Origin: UBA10349 sp003485905
GTDB taxonomy: Bacteria; Pseudomonadota; Gammaproteobacteria; Arenicellales; Arenicellaceae
DNA: 64,000 nt
Direction of reading: 5' to 3'
Assembly: GCA_943787185.1 (NCBI GenBank)
Contig: CALSLL010000002.1
Coordinates: 806,001 to 870,000, forward strand
Position numbers and translations under genes: made by a program. Below, one piece after another: positions 36,798 to 45,742 of the stretch. Under the pieces are notes generated by a model that worked only from the letters and a program-made list of their open reading frames with translations, made no database searches and had not been told where the DNA came from. Position 1 is the first letter of the stretch. Each line of letters opens with the position of its first letter.

Positions 36798-37019
36798 CTA
36801 AGTTCGGTTGCGGTATACAATACGGCCTTTGGTAAGGTCGTACGGTGTTAGCTGCACAGTTACCGTATCCCCGCGAAGTATTCGTATATAGTTTTTGCGC
36901 ATTTTCCCTGATATATGCGCATTGACCACGTGGCCATTTTCGAGTTCAACCCGAAACTGCGTGTTGGGAAGTGCGTCAACGACGGTTCCTTCCATTTCAA
37001 TATGATCTTCTTTTGGCAC
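36798..37019 (-). CDS. infA: Translation initiation factor IF-1
   Basis: IF-1 is a small OB-fold protein that occupies the ribosomal A site during initiation. The 73-residue protein has MPKEDHIEMEGTVVDALPNT and the MRKNYIRILRGDTVTVQ core with SPYDLTKGRI-like ending (here TPYDLTKGRIVYR). It lies downstream of aat and bpt on the same strand and 153 bases from lexA. The usual clpA/clpS neighbours are not present next to it in this genome. Confidence 0.96.
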   Translation of the reverse strand: MPKEDHIEMEGTVVDALPNTQFRVELENGHVVNAHISGKMRKNYIRILRGDTVTVQLTPYDLTKGRIVYRNRT

Positions 37020-37171
37020 TCACACTCTCTATTTTTGTCTAAATTTAGCGGGCGTATGATGCACCATACGTGCCAAGCAGTAAAGGGGGGGCGGAAAACG
37101 TCTTTCCACTCAGGTCTCATTTTACAATCGTATATGGTCCGCAGAGAGGATTACAGCGAGCGCGGGCGCCT

Positions 37172-37894
37172 TTAGGATGCCGGATTTTCTATTTGAATCC
37201 AACGTTGGCTTAAATAAAATTCCAGCGGTGCAAATCGTGTTTTATAGTTCATTTTTTCAGATTCTTCAATCCAATAGCCCAAGTACACATAATCCAAGCC
37301 CGAATCTTGTACTTCTTTGATCATTTCTAATATTGCAAACGTACCCAAACTCCTAGCGTACATGTCGGGGTCAAAAAATGTATAGACCGCGGATAGACCA
37401 TCATCCAGACGGTCGATAACACTTACTGCGATAAGTTTGTTATCAAGGTAGTAGCAGTTAAACCAAGTGTCGGTGTTTTTCGACATTAGAAACTCTCGAT
37501 AGCGCAGTGGATCGTCATCACACATCGAACTTTTAGGGTGCCTGGATTTTTGATATTTCAAGTAAAGCTCAAAATGTTCGGCATCGTAATAAGCATTGGT
37601 TCGCTCGACTACAATATCTTGATTTTTCTTTAGTACCCTGCGTTGGCTTCGGTTAGGCCGGAACACTTTAACTGGGATGCGGACTGATACACAGGATTTG
37701 CAAATATCGCAATGCGGGCGATAAATCATATTGCCACTGCGACGAAACCCATTCCGGGTGAGTTGGCTGATCGAAGCTAGTGAATGTGAGTACTCTGGGT
37801 CAACCACCAGCGAGGTCGAAGTACGTGCCTCCAGGTAGGGGCATGGCTCCGGGATAGTCAGGTACAGGCCGATTTTTGAAACGCGTTCATTCAT
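37172..37894 (-). CDS. bpt: Aspartate/glutamate leucyltransferase (N-end rule, Bpt)
   Basis: Bpt adds leucine from Leu-tRNA to the N-terminus of proteins starting with Asp or Glu, marking them for ClpAP degradation. The 240-residue protein has the GNAT-like fold with the N-terminal CPYLEAR near residue 18, SYLTPGFRRSGN-type segment (here TRNGFRRSGNMIYRPHCDICKSCVSVRI), and the C-terminal DYVYLGYWI and MNYKTRFAPLE. The four cysteines around YRPHCDICKSC are the conserved metal-site-like cluster. It follows aat by 24 bases. E. coli lacks it, but many other gammaproteobacteria have this aat-bpt-infA order. Confidence 0.93.
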   Translation of the reverse strand: MNERVSKIGLYLTIPEPCPYLEARTSTSLVVDPEYSHSLASISQLTRNGFRRSGNMIYRPHCDICKSCVSVRIPVKVFRPNRSQRRVLKKNQDIVVERTNAYYDAEHFELYLKYQKSRHPKSSMCDDDPLRYREFLMSKNTDTWFNCYYLDNKLIAVSVIDRLDDGLSAVYTFFDPDMYARSLGTFAILEMIKEVQDSGLDYVYLGYWIEESEKMNYKTRFAPLEFYLSQRWIQIENPAS

Positions 37895-37918
37895 TAGTCG
37901 TTTGTATAGTTATTGTTT

Positions 37919-38620
37919 TTACAGGTCAAGTCGATTCGGCCATGTAACCCAAGCTGTTTGCTCAGTAGGTATTGCTACTGCTCGCTCAAGCCTTTGAAGG
38001 TATTCATCTCTGCTGATCTCTCGAGCCCCCATGGTAAGCAGGTGCGGTGAACTAACCTGGCAATCGATTAACGTGAAACCGGCTTGTTGCAGATGTTTGC
38101 AAACGCTGACTAATGCGAGTTTCGATGCGTTATCGATAGTGCTGAACATACTCTCTGCAAAAAACATTCTTCCAATACTGACGCCATATAACCCACCAAC
38201 CAATTGGTTTTTATTCCATACTTCTACAGAGTGCGCATGATTGTTTTCAAATAAGCGGTTGTAGGCAGCCTTCATATCCCCTGTTATCCATGTGCCGGGT
38301 TCTTTTTGTTGGGCTCTACTCTGGGCGCAGCCTTCAAGCACTCCGTGAAAATCCTGGTCGCAGCTAAGAGTTAATTCTGTCTTACGAATAAACCGGCGTA
38401 GACTTCTGCTTATATGAATATCTTGTGTAAATAGTACTGCTCTAGGGTCAGGCGACCACCATAAAATGGGTTGGTCCTCATTAAACCAGGGAAAGATCCC
38501 GCTTTGATATGCGTTGAGTAGGGTATGTGATTCTAGGTTACCCCCTGCTGCTAGCAAGCCATCAGCGCCAGCTAGTCTAGGGTCAGGAAAACCTAAGTTT
38601 TTAGAGGGGTTTGCTTTCAC
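37919..38620 (-). CDS. aat: Leucyl/phenylalanyl-tRNA--protein transferase
   Basis: Aat transfers Leu or Phe from tRNA onto proteins with N-terminal Lys or Arg, creating ClpS-recognised N-degrons. The 233-residue protein carries GLLAAGGNLESHTLLNAYQ, GIFPWFNEDQPILWWSPDPRA, SCDQDFHGVLEGCA, GTWITGDMKAAYNRL and IDCQVSSPHLLTMGAREISR, all family motifs. It is upstream of bpt in the same orientation, so both N-end-rule branches are encoded together. Confidence 0.96.
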   Translation of the reverse strand: MKANPSKNLGFPDPRLAGADGLLAAGGNLESHTLLNAYQSGIFPWFNEDQPILWWSPDPRAVLFTQDIHISRSLRRFIRKTELTLSCDQDFHGVLEGCAQSRAQQKEPGTWITGDMKAAYNRLFENNHAHSVEVWNKNQLVGGLYGVSIGRMFFAESMFSTIDNASKLALVSVCKHLQQAGFTLIDCQVSSPHLLTMGAREISRDEYLQRLERAVAIPTEQTAWVTWPNRLDL

Positions 38621-38666
38621 GAGTTTTAATAAGCATCAATGGGTTTTAGTCCAGTGGTATTAAGTT

Positions 38667-39821
38667 CTATTTATTCCTGTCCGCACGAAACGGTGAATGA
38701 GCGCCAAGCAGTTCAGTGTATCTATCTACATGGCTATTTTCTTCTTTAGTGTACTGGTCAACTGCGCTCATAAAACGTGGGTCATTTAACCAATGATAAG
38801 AATATGTTTTCACAGGCAACAAGCCCCGAGCTAATTTATGCTCACCTTGGGCGCCGGCCTCGAATAACTTTAATCCATTATTGATGCAGTATTCAATAGG
38901 TTGATAATAGCAAGTTTCAAAATGTAGGCTGTGATAATCGTTGTTCGCTCCCCAGTAACGTCCGTACAGGGACTCGTCACCAATATAAAACAACCCACCG
39001 GCCAAGAAGACATTCTCGAATTTAGCAAAGAGAAACAATACAGATTCTGGCATGCTCGTGGTGATTCGTTCGAAAAATTCCCGGTTTAAGTATTGTTGAG
39101 CACCATACCGCTGGATAGTTCGTTGATAAAAGTTGAACATTTCATTAGTATGTTGCGGACTAAGCTCCGCATTGTTTATGGCGACATATTTAATCCCTGC
39201 ATCAGTGATTCGACGACGCTCACGGCGAATATTTTTGCGTTTCTTGTGTGACATGTCAGCGAGAAAATCATTAAAACTTGAGTAGTTTTGATTTCGCCAG
39301 TGAAACTGTGATCCGCTACGTCGTGTGATTTTTGCACGCGACAAAAAACTGCTGTCTTGTTCAGTCGTGAATAACCAGTGAATAGAAGAAATATTTAGTT
39401 CATTGCCTAGCTGAAAAGCTTTATCCAATAACAATTGACGAATTTCCTGACAATCTTGTACATCAGACTTGATGATTAACCTAGCACCGTTGACTGGAGT
39501 GAAAGGGATCGCACATAATAGTTTTGGGTAGTATTTTAACCCGGCCCGTTGATAAGCATCCGCCCATGCCCAATCAAACACATATTCACCATATGAATGA
39601 TCTTTCAGATAAAGCGGCATGATGCCTACGATATCTTGTTTTGTAGTGTCGGCGTACGCTACGATATGCTGCGGAAACCATCCTGTTGCACTGCTTACAC
39701 AACCACTTTTTTCTAGTGCACTTAGAAAAGCATGCCTAGTAAATGGGTGGGCAGTACCTGCACAGGTATCCCAGGCTGTGGCGTCTATCGACGAGATGTT
39801 CTCAATTACTTCGGCGAACAT
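38667..39821 (-). CDS. GNAT-fold N-acyltransferase of the FemAB-related PF04339 type
   Basis: A 384-residue protein with two tandem GNAT-like domains. Motifs include HPFTRHAFLSALEKSGC near residue 26, VGIMPLYLKDHSYGEYVFDWAWADAY, LADMSHKKRKNIRRERR, and GEHKLARGLLPVKTYSYHWL. This is the widespread proteobacterial family annotated as 'peptidoglycan biosynthesis/recognition' GNAT (FemAB-related), whose exact role is undefined. It commonly sits next to aat/bpt, as here, so a link to tRNA-dependent aminoacyl transfer is plausible but unproven. It is divergent from nadE. Confidence 0.85.
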   Translation of the reverse strand: MFAEVIENISSIDATAWDTCAGTAHPFTRHAFLSALEKSGCVSSATGWFPQHIVAYADTTKQDIVGIMPLYLKDHSYGEYVFDWAWADAYQRAGLKYYPKLLCAIPFTPVNGARLIIKSDVQDCQEIRQLLLDKAFQLGNELNISSIHWLFTTEQDSSFLSRAKITRRSGSQFHWRNQNYSSFNDFLADMSHKKRKNIRRERRRITDAGIKYVAINNAELSPQHTNEMFNFYQRTIQRYGAQQYLNREFFERITTSMPESVLFLFAKFENVFLAGGLFYIGDESLYGRYWGANNDYHSLHFETCYYQPIEYCINNGLKLFEAGAQGEHKLARGLLPVKTYSYHWLNDPRFMSAVDQYTKEENSHVDRYTELLGAHSPFRADRNK

Positions 39822-39925
39822 CGCAAAATCTCCGTGAAGGATGGCTGCGGTTAAGATACATTTGCAGTTTCAATGTTACCAACACCGTTGGCTTTTGCCA
39901 GCAATCTAGCGAGTTTTCAAGACAC

Positions 39926-41572
39926 ATGCCTCTACCAAAAATTGCTTTAGCGCAAATTAATATGCTTGTCGGTGGCGTAAATCAGAATATCGAGAAAATT
40001 ATTACGTTTGCTACCGAAGCTGCTGAGCAGTTAGAGGCTGATTTAGTGGTGTTTCCAGAACTAGCTGTAACAGGATACCCGCCTGAAGATTTATTACTTA
40101 GACCAGGATTTCTGGAATTATCAAACCAGGGTGTCGAACAATTATTGGATTTATCTCATCAGATAGCGCTGTTGTTTGGTGCGCCCCGAATGACCGAAAA
40201 CGGCCTGCGCAATTGCGCTTTATTGCTTACAAATGGCAAGATTCAGGAGGAATACAGTAAGTACGAATTACCGAACTATAGTGTGTTTGATGAAAAACGA
40301 TATTTTGCGGCGGGGAGTGCCCCCTGTGTGTTCGATTTTAGCGGGGTGAATATTGGTATTACGATTTGTGAGGATATTTGGAAAGAGCGCGCGGTAGAGG
40401 CATCGGTAGCTGCCGGTGCGCAGATTATAATCAATATAAATTCGTCTCCATTTCATGCAGGTAAGGTTGAGGAGCGTTACCAATTAGTTTCAAACAAGGC
40501 ACGTAAATTGAATACGCCGATTATTTACGTAAATCAAGTTGGAGGGCAGGATGAACTAGTATTTGACGGGGGAAGTTTTTGCGTAAATGCGGATGGCGCT
40601 CTGATGCAACGAGCCGAGTGTTTTATTGAGCACTTGGGTATTGTTCAAGTAGTACCGTCGAATGATGGCAACGTCGCGTTTGCGCTTGATGCTGGGGCGG
40701 TAGCTGTAGCGGCCAATGAACATGAAAGTATTTATCAAGCACTTGTCTTGGGGGTTAGAGACTATGTGGAGAAGAATGGGTTTCCAGGAGTTATATTGGG
40801 ATTATCTGGTGGTATTGATTCGGCACTAACTGCTGCGATAGCTGCCGATGCCCTTGGTCCAGACCGGGTTGCGGCGGTTATGATGCCATTTCACTATACC
40901 TCAGATATGAGTATGGAAGATGCCGAGTCTGAAGCGAATGCCCTTGGCCTTGAGTACCATGTGGTTCCGATTGAGGCTATGTATGAGGCATTCATGCAGG
41001 AATTGACACCTCTGTTTGATGATAGGAGTAAGGGTGTTACGGAGCAAAATATTCAGGCACGTTGTCGTGGCGTGTTGTTGATGGCGTTATCAAACAAGAA
41101 TGGCTATATGGTATTGACTACCGGTAATAAGAGTGAAATGGCAGTGGGTTACGCGACGCTTTATGGGGATATGGTCGGTGGTTATTCCGCTATTAAAGAT
41201 GTTCCTAAAATGATGGTTTATGAATTGGCGAAGTACCGAAACAGTATTTCTCAAGTGATCCCTGATCGGGTTATTACTAGGCCACCAAGTGCTGAGTTGG
41301 CTCCCGATCAAGTAGACGAAGATAGTCTTCCACCTTATGACGTGTTAGATGCCATTCTTGAGCTATATATTGAAGATGATGTATCTCCGAGGTTGATTGT
41401 GGAAGGTGGGTTTGCTGCAGATACGGTTTATCGAGTGGTAAATATGGTTGATCGCAACGAGTACAAGCGACGCCAAGCGGCACCTGGAGTGAGAATTTCA
41501 CGTCGCGCATTCGGTAGGGATCGGCGCTATCCAATAACCTCTGGATTTAAGAAAACGTTGCCAGCTAAATAG
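39926..41572 (+). CDS. nadE: Glutamine-dependent NAD+ synthase
   Basis: NadE amidates deamido-NAD with ATP, using glutamine as ammonia source. The N-terminal nitrilase-like glutaminase domain carries the Glu-Lys-Cys triad in FPELAVTGYPPEDLL (E45), KYELPNY and GITICEDIW; the C-terminal domain carries the PP-loop LGLSGGIDSALTAAI and TGNKSEMAVGYATLYGDMVGG. Starting at ATG 39926 the product is 548 residues, a normal length, and begins MPLPKIALAQINMLVGG as homologs do. An upstream in-frame extension to 39743 lies across the divergent gene and is not credible. Confidence 0.95.
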   Translation: MPLPKIALAQINMLVGGVNQNIEKIITFATEAAEQLEADLVVFPELAVTGYPPEDLLLRPGFLELSNQGVEQLLDLSHQIALLFGAPRMTENGLRNCALLLTNGKIQEEYSKYELPNYSVFDEKRYFAAGSAPCVFDFSGVNIGITICEDIWKERAVEASVAAGAQIIININSSPFHAGKVEERYQLVSNKARKLNTPIIYVNQVGGQDELVFDGGSFCVNADGALMQRAECFIEHLGIVQVVPSNDGNVAFALDAGAVAVAANEHESIYQALVLGVRDYVEKNGFPGVILGLSGGIDSALTAAIAADALGPDRVAAVMMPFHYTSDMSMEDAESEANALGLEYHVVPIEAMYEAFMQELTPLFDDRSKGVTEQNIQARCRGVLLMALSNKNGYMVLTTGNKSEMAVGYATLYGDMVGGYSAIKDVPKMMVYELAKYRNSISQVIPDRVITRPPSAELAPDQVDEDSLPPYDVLDAILELYIEDDVSPRLIVEGGFAADTVYRVVNMVDRNEYKRRQAAPGVRISRRAFGRDRRYPITSGFKKTLPAK

Positions 41573-41632
41573 TATGGTACCAGGCTCGATATTCGCCCTT
41601 GAGGAGAGTAAGTTGATTTCAAGAAGACTTAC

Positions 41633-41653
41633 CGCGCCTTAGGCCAAGGTGCG
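41633..41653 (+). terminator. GC-rich hairpin between convergent nadE and bamD
   Basis: CGCGCCTT (41633-41640) and AAGGTGCG (41646-41653) make an 8-pair stem including one G-U, with a 5-base loop. It sits in the 131-base gap between two converging genes and could terminate one or both transcripts. There is no adjacent T run on the plus strand. Confidence 0.35.
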
Positions 41654-41703
41654 CGAAGTGGAGACTGGTATATGCAGATGAAAAAAACCTATTGCTGAAG
41701 GAA

Positions 41704-42837
41704 TTATTCTTTATTAGGATCTTCCTTTGCGAAGACATTCCGCACGGATTGAAAAAACCCGGTTTTTTGTTTTGCTTCATTTTCTACATCACCGTTGGAA
41801 GCAACGTCTCCGGCATCAGGGTTTTCAACTTTCGCAGTATTTGTAATCGCCGGTGTCGTGCGTGCATCTATCATAGAAGCCGAAGCTTCACTATTCTCAG
41901 TAGTCGCAGTAGCAATTAAAGCTTTATCTGAGCTTGCCTCAGGCGATTCCTGCTCCTCGTTAGCGCGACTGGCTGACGCGACCACTTGATTTTCATTTGA
42001 ACTGTCGCCCCTCCTAAGTAGGCGAGAGAAAAAGCCACGCCTAGCAATATCTGAGTCACTCTCCCCGAGATACTCGCTCGTTGGAAAGTTCTCTCTTAAC
42101 ACTTCTCGCGAATCTGCAGCTAGATCACTCATTCCCATTCTTGCGTAGGTCGCAATCATTATGCCGAGGGCATCTTCGACCGCGGCAGTTTGCTGGTAGT
42201 CTTCAACAACGGTTCGACAGCGATTGAGTGCGGCTACGTAAGCTTCTCGAGACAGGTAATATTCAGCTACGCTGACTTCGTATCGTGCTAACTCATTCAG
42301 TAAATAGGCCATCCGTTGATTGGCGTCAGCCACATACCGACTGTTGGGATAACGATCTATCATCTCCTTAAAGGCCAAATAGGAATCTTTAAGGGGTCTA
42401 ATATCTTGTTGATGCGTATCGCCGCCTTTTGTGAGTCGTTCTAACAGTGAACGTTCTTCATCAAATGAAACCAGGCCCTTTAAGTAATAGGCATAGTCGA
42501 TATTTATGTGGGTTGGGTTGGTGTTTACGAATTGATCTGCAGCTGAGATTGCGGCTTCGATATTATTGGCTTTGTAGTGCGCGTATATAAGTTCTAGTTG
42601 TGCTTGTTCTGCAAAACGGCCATAGGGAAAACGTGCCGCGAGCGATTGATAAAGCAAGATTGCTCGACGATAATCGCCATCATCTAGGGCAGCTTTTGCG
42701 TTGTCATAGAATTGTTGATCGGTCCATGAATCCGCATTGCGAAGATTGGTGGCATCATCGCCAGCACATGCCACTAACATCAACAGTAGTGAGCAGATTA
42801 AAACGAATTTGGTAAGGATTGAGTTCTGTGTTTTCAT
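41704..42837 (-). CDS. bamD: Outer membrane assembly factor BamD with a long C-terminal tail
   Basis: BamD is an essential outer-membrane lipoprotein of the BAM complex that folds beta-barrel proteins. The signal ends in the lipobox LMLVACAG (lipidated Cys about 24). TPR repeats span about residues 40-260, including GDYRRAILLYQSLAARFPYG and PNSRYVADANQRMAYL. The usual protein is about 240-260 residues, but this one is 377: a polar, Ala/Ser/Glu-rich tail of about 110 residues follows RRGFFSRLLRRG (266-277) and ends in a similar GFFQSVRNVF (about 360-369). Some pseudomonad BamD proteins are also extended. It is divergent from rluD, as in many gammaproteobacteria. Confidence 0.93.
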   Translation of the reverse strand: MKTQNSILTKFVLICSLLLMLVACAGDDATNLRNADSWTDQQFYDNAKAALDDGDYRRAILLYQSLAARFPYGRFAEQAQLELIYAHYKANNIEAAISAADQFVNTNPTHINIDYAYYLKGLVSFDEERSLLERLTKGGDTHQQDIRPLKDSYLAFKEMIDRYPNSRYVADANQRMAYLLNELARYEVSVAEYYLSREAYVAALNRCRTVVEDYQQTAAVEDALGIMIATYARMGMSDLAADSREVLRENFPTSEYLGESDSDIARRGFFSRLLRRGDSSNENQVVASASRANEEQESPEASSDKALIATATTENSEASASMIDARTTPAITNTAKVENPDAGDVASNGDVENEAKQKTGFFQSVRNVFAKEDPNKE

Positions 42838-42940
42838 GGCCCGTTAATTTGCGGGGAAAGTCTAACCCAAGGATAACCTGAATTGGTGATTTACGAAACT
42901 GAATCACAAGAGTATTAACGAACGGTATGGTAGATCAATA

Positions 42941-43882
42941 GTGATTACGACCCGCATCATAATTCCCGAGACGGCGTCAGGTGAGCGTTTAGACAAAGTT
43001 TTAGCCAGTTTGGTTGATACTTGCTCTAGAGGTAGAATTCAAGCGCTGATAGAGCAGGGTCTAGTTAGTCTGGATGAGGAGATACCCCGCGTACGAGAAA
43101 AAGTATATGGAGGAGAAATTGTTGAATTAGTAATTCCAGATAATGTGGTGCTAAGTAATGAGCCAGAACCTATGGATCTGGATATTGTTCATGAGGATGA
43201 AGACTGCATCGTGATCAACAAGCCAGTTGGTCTTGTAGTTCACCCGGGGGCCGGTAATGCAACGGGCACATTAATGAATGGTCTATTGGCTTACTCTCCG
43301 GCACTGGTATCGATGCCTCGAGCCGGCATAGTTCACCGACTGGATAAGGATACATCTGGGTTAATGGTGGTTGCTAAGACTGAGCAAAGTCGGCTTTTTT
43401 TAGTAGAGCAATTATCGGAACATAAAGTTCACCGTGAGTACGTTGCTTTGGTTCGCGGCCAGGTTATCGCTGGTGGAACAATAGATGAACCGATAGCTAG
43501 AGATCCAAATAACCGGGTTCGAATGGCGGTTCGGCCTGCGGGCAAGAAGGCAATCACGCACTACTCAGTAGAAGAGCGCTTTGATCGGCATACCTTGCTA
43601 AATGTGAAGTTGGAAACGGGTCGTACTCATCAAATACGAGTCCATTTAAGTCACCTTGGCTGGCCGTTAGTGGGTGATCGCGTTTATGCAGGACGACAAA
43701 CTTCAATTGCTGGGCTTAGTAAAGCAATGCGCGAGCAGCTGCAGAAATTTGATAGGCAAGCTTTACACGCTCGAAAACTGGCGTTTAAACATCCAGTATC
43801 GGGGCGGGATATGAGTATGTCTTGTCCACTTGCTGATGATATCCAGTTACTACTTGAACGGCTTAGAGGGGCGGAGGGCTAG
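42941..43882 (+). CDS. rluD: 23S rRNA pseudouridine synthase RluD
   Basis: RluD makes pseudouridines 1911, 1915 and 1917 in helix 69 of 23S rRNA. An N-terminal S4 domain (ERLDKVLASL, RGRIQALIEQGLVS) precedes the catalytic domain with HRLDKDTSGLMVVAKT, whose Asp is the nucleophile, and GRTHQIRVHLSHLGWPLVGDRVYAG. Length 313. The start is GTG at 42941; homologs do not extend further upstream. It is divergent from bamD and 13 bases upstream of pgeF, the standard bamD-rluD-pgeF order. Confidence 0.95.
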   Translation: MITTRIIIPETASGERLDKVLASLVDTCSRGRIQALIEQGLVSLDEEIPRVREKVYGGEIVELVIPDNVVLSNEPEPMDLDIVHEDEDCIVINKPVGLVVHPGAGNATGTLMNGLLAYSPALVSMPRAGIVHRLDKDTSGLMVVAKTEQSRLFLVEQLSEHKVHREYVALVRGQVIAGGTIDEPIARDPNNRVRMAVRPAGKKAITHYSVEERFDRHTLLNVKLETGRTHQIRVHLSHLGWPLVGDRVYAGRQTSIAGLSKAMREQLQKFDRQALHARKLAFKHPVSGRDMSMSCPLADDIQLLLERLRGAEG

Positions 43883-43895
43883 CCGTGAGTATAAG

Positions 43896-44699
43896 ATGTT
43901 AGGCAATAACGTGATTCAACAGGGAGGCGGATTGGCAGTACCATCGGACGATGCCGAGTCAGATGGCTTTGGTTATGTAGTGCCTGGTTGGTCTGCGCCT
44001 GCCAATGTTCGTGCTCTAACAACCACTCGAAATGGAGGTTATAGCCAATTGGGCGGCACAAAATCCCTAAATTTGGGAATAAATACATCAGACTCGATTG
44101 ATTTGGTAAAACACAATCGTAGCTTTTTGAGAAAATCTTTAGCGCTGAATAATGAGCCTGTTTGGCTAGAGCAAGTACACGGTACAGAAATAATAAACCT
44201 ATCCTCACAAATAAATTCACTTGTGGCCGATGGTGCGGTCACAAATGTAAACGGGCAAATATGTGCAATATTAACCGCGGACTGTTTACCGTTATTCTTG
44301 TGTGATCGATTTGGAGAGCAAGTAGCGTTGCTACACGTTGGTTGGCGAGGGTTGGCGGCTGGAATAGTAGAAAAAGGTGTAGGTTTGTTTAAGGCTTCGC
44401 CCTTTGATCTTGTGGCATGGGCAGGGCCAGCGATTAGTCAAACTAGTTTCGAAATTGGTAATGAAGTGCGGGAGCAGGTAGGCGGATCGAAAGATCATTA
44501 TTATCCATCTCAACGAAAAGGGCGTTGCTACGCAGATTTGTACAAGCTAGTTAGAGATCGTTTAAATAAGGTCGGGGTGAGTGAATACGGGTGGGATGTT
44601 CATTGTACCTTTCAGGATGCGAGCTCCTTTTATTCTTATCGTCGAGATCCCGATTGCGGGCGCATGGCCTCGCTAATTTGGAAGAGTGAATATAGTTGA
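43896..44699 (+). CDS. pgeF: Peptidoglycan editing factor PgeF (YfiH family)
   Basis: PgeF-family proteins are laccase-like (multicopper/DUF152) enzymes reported to remove wrongly built UDP-MurNAc tripeptides and to act on purine nucleosides. From ATG 43896 the protein is 267 residues. Characteristic zinc residues are in EQVHGTEI, LTADCLPLFLC and HVGWRGLAAGI, followed by GPAISQTSFEIG and FYSYRRDPDCGRMASLIW at the C-terminus. It follows rluD by 13 bases and is likely cotranscribed. clpB, its neighbour in E. coli, is here 3.4 kb away. Confidence 0.93.
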   Translation: MLGNNVIQQGGGLAVPSDDAESDGFGYVVPGWSAPANVRALTTTRNGGYSQLGGTKSLNLGINTSDSIDLVKHNRSFLRKSLALNNEPVWLEQVHGTEIINLSSQINSLVADGAVTNVNGQICAILTADCLPLFLCDRFGEQVALLHVGWRGLAAGIVEKGVGLFKASPFDLVAWAGPAISQTSFEIGNEVREQVGGSKDHYYPSQRKGRCYADLYKLVRDRLNKVGVSEYGWDVHCTFQDASSFYSYRRDPDCGRMASLIWKSEYS

Positions 44700-44723
44700 T
44701 TGCCGATCTAGTCTTTTAACCAT

Positions 44724-45575
44724 TTAATAGTCAAAAAGCAGCGACAAGTCGAGTGCTTTCAAGTTTTTGATGATTGCACTGGTAGATATGAAATCCACCC
44801 CAGTTGCGGCTATATTTGTAATATTGTTCTTTGTTACATTCCCAGATGCTTCAAGTTCAATTCGACCTTCGACTATTGCTACTGCCTCACGCATAGCTTC
44901 AATGGTGAAATCATCAAGTAACACCCGCGTGATTGGTGTCTTAAGCGCGCGTTGAAGTTCGTCAATTGTTTCAACCTCTATTTCTACTAATGCGTTCTTT
45001 GGTGCGGTGCTTAGGGCTAAATTGACAACTTCTTCGAGTGTTTTTCCACTGCGTAAGTGATTCTCTTTAATAAGAATTCCGTCGTACAGTCCTATTCTGT
45101 GATTGGTACCACCGCCGCATAGCACAGCATACTTTTGCGCGTTCCGTAATCCCGGAATAGTTTTGCGTGTATCTAGTAAGCGTGTTTTGTAGGGCTTAAG
45201 TAAATCAGAATAAGTTTTGGTTACGCTCGCAGTGCCAGATAAGGTTTGCAGTATGTTCAGTGCACAGCGCTCAGCCGTGAGTACCGATCTAGCTGAACCA
45301 TGAATCGTGCATAGTTTATCGTTAGGTTGCAGCGCGTCTGAATCAGAAAAATGCCAGTCTATTTCAATTGAATTATCTATTTGCGCGAATATTTCGTTGG
45401 CAAAAGCTATACCGCATAGCGTTCCAGCTTCTCGACTTATAATTTTACCGACTACTCTATCGGTTGGTACTAAAGCAGCAGTTAGATCACCATCGCCAAC
45501 GTCTTCAGCAAGATAGAGTGATACGAGTTTTTTGATTTCCTCGGCATGAGTTATCGGGTAGTTACTTAGATCCAT
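44724..45575 (-). CDS. nadC: Nicotinate-nucleotide pyrophosphorylase (carboxylating)
   Basis: NadC converts quinolinate and PRPP to nicotinate mononucleotide in de novo NAD synthesis. Motifs are LYLAEDVGDGDLTAALV, SVLTAERCALNILQTLSG, LDTRKTIPGLRNAQKYAVLCGGGTNHR, LIKENHL, and the C-terminal DFISTSAIIKNLKALDLSL. ATG 45575 is preferred; an upstream TTG at 45587 would add four residues (MPIA). It is convergent with pgeF and divergent from the acyl-CoA ligase. Together with nadE it places two NAD-synthesis genes in this stretch, though not in one operon. Confidence 0.95.
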   Translation of the reverse strand: MDLSNYPITHAEEIKKLVSLYLAEDVGDGDLTAALVPTDRVVGKIISREAGTLCGIAFANEIFAQIDNSIEIDWHFSDSDALQPNDKLCTIHGSARSVLTAERCALNILQTLSGTASVTKTYSDLLKPYKTRLLDTRKTIPGLRNAQKYAVLCGGGTNHRIGLYDGILIKENHLRSGKTLEEVVNLALSTAPKNALVEIEVETIDELQRALKTPITRVLLDDFTIEAMREAVAIVEGRIELEASGNVTKNNITNIAATGVDFISTSAIIKNLKALDLSLLFDY

Positions 45576-45742
45576 GGCTATTGGCAATAAAGGAGTCTTG
45601 TTCTGATGAGTTTAACGGCCTTGTGCCACACAGGAAAGCAACATTGGTTCAAAAACGCTCAAGTTATTAATATTTCTGGCAAGCTGGTATTTAGAGCAAT
45701 TTAAAGTCAGAATTGACTCAATACAAATTATGAAAAAAAAGT

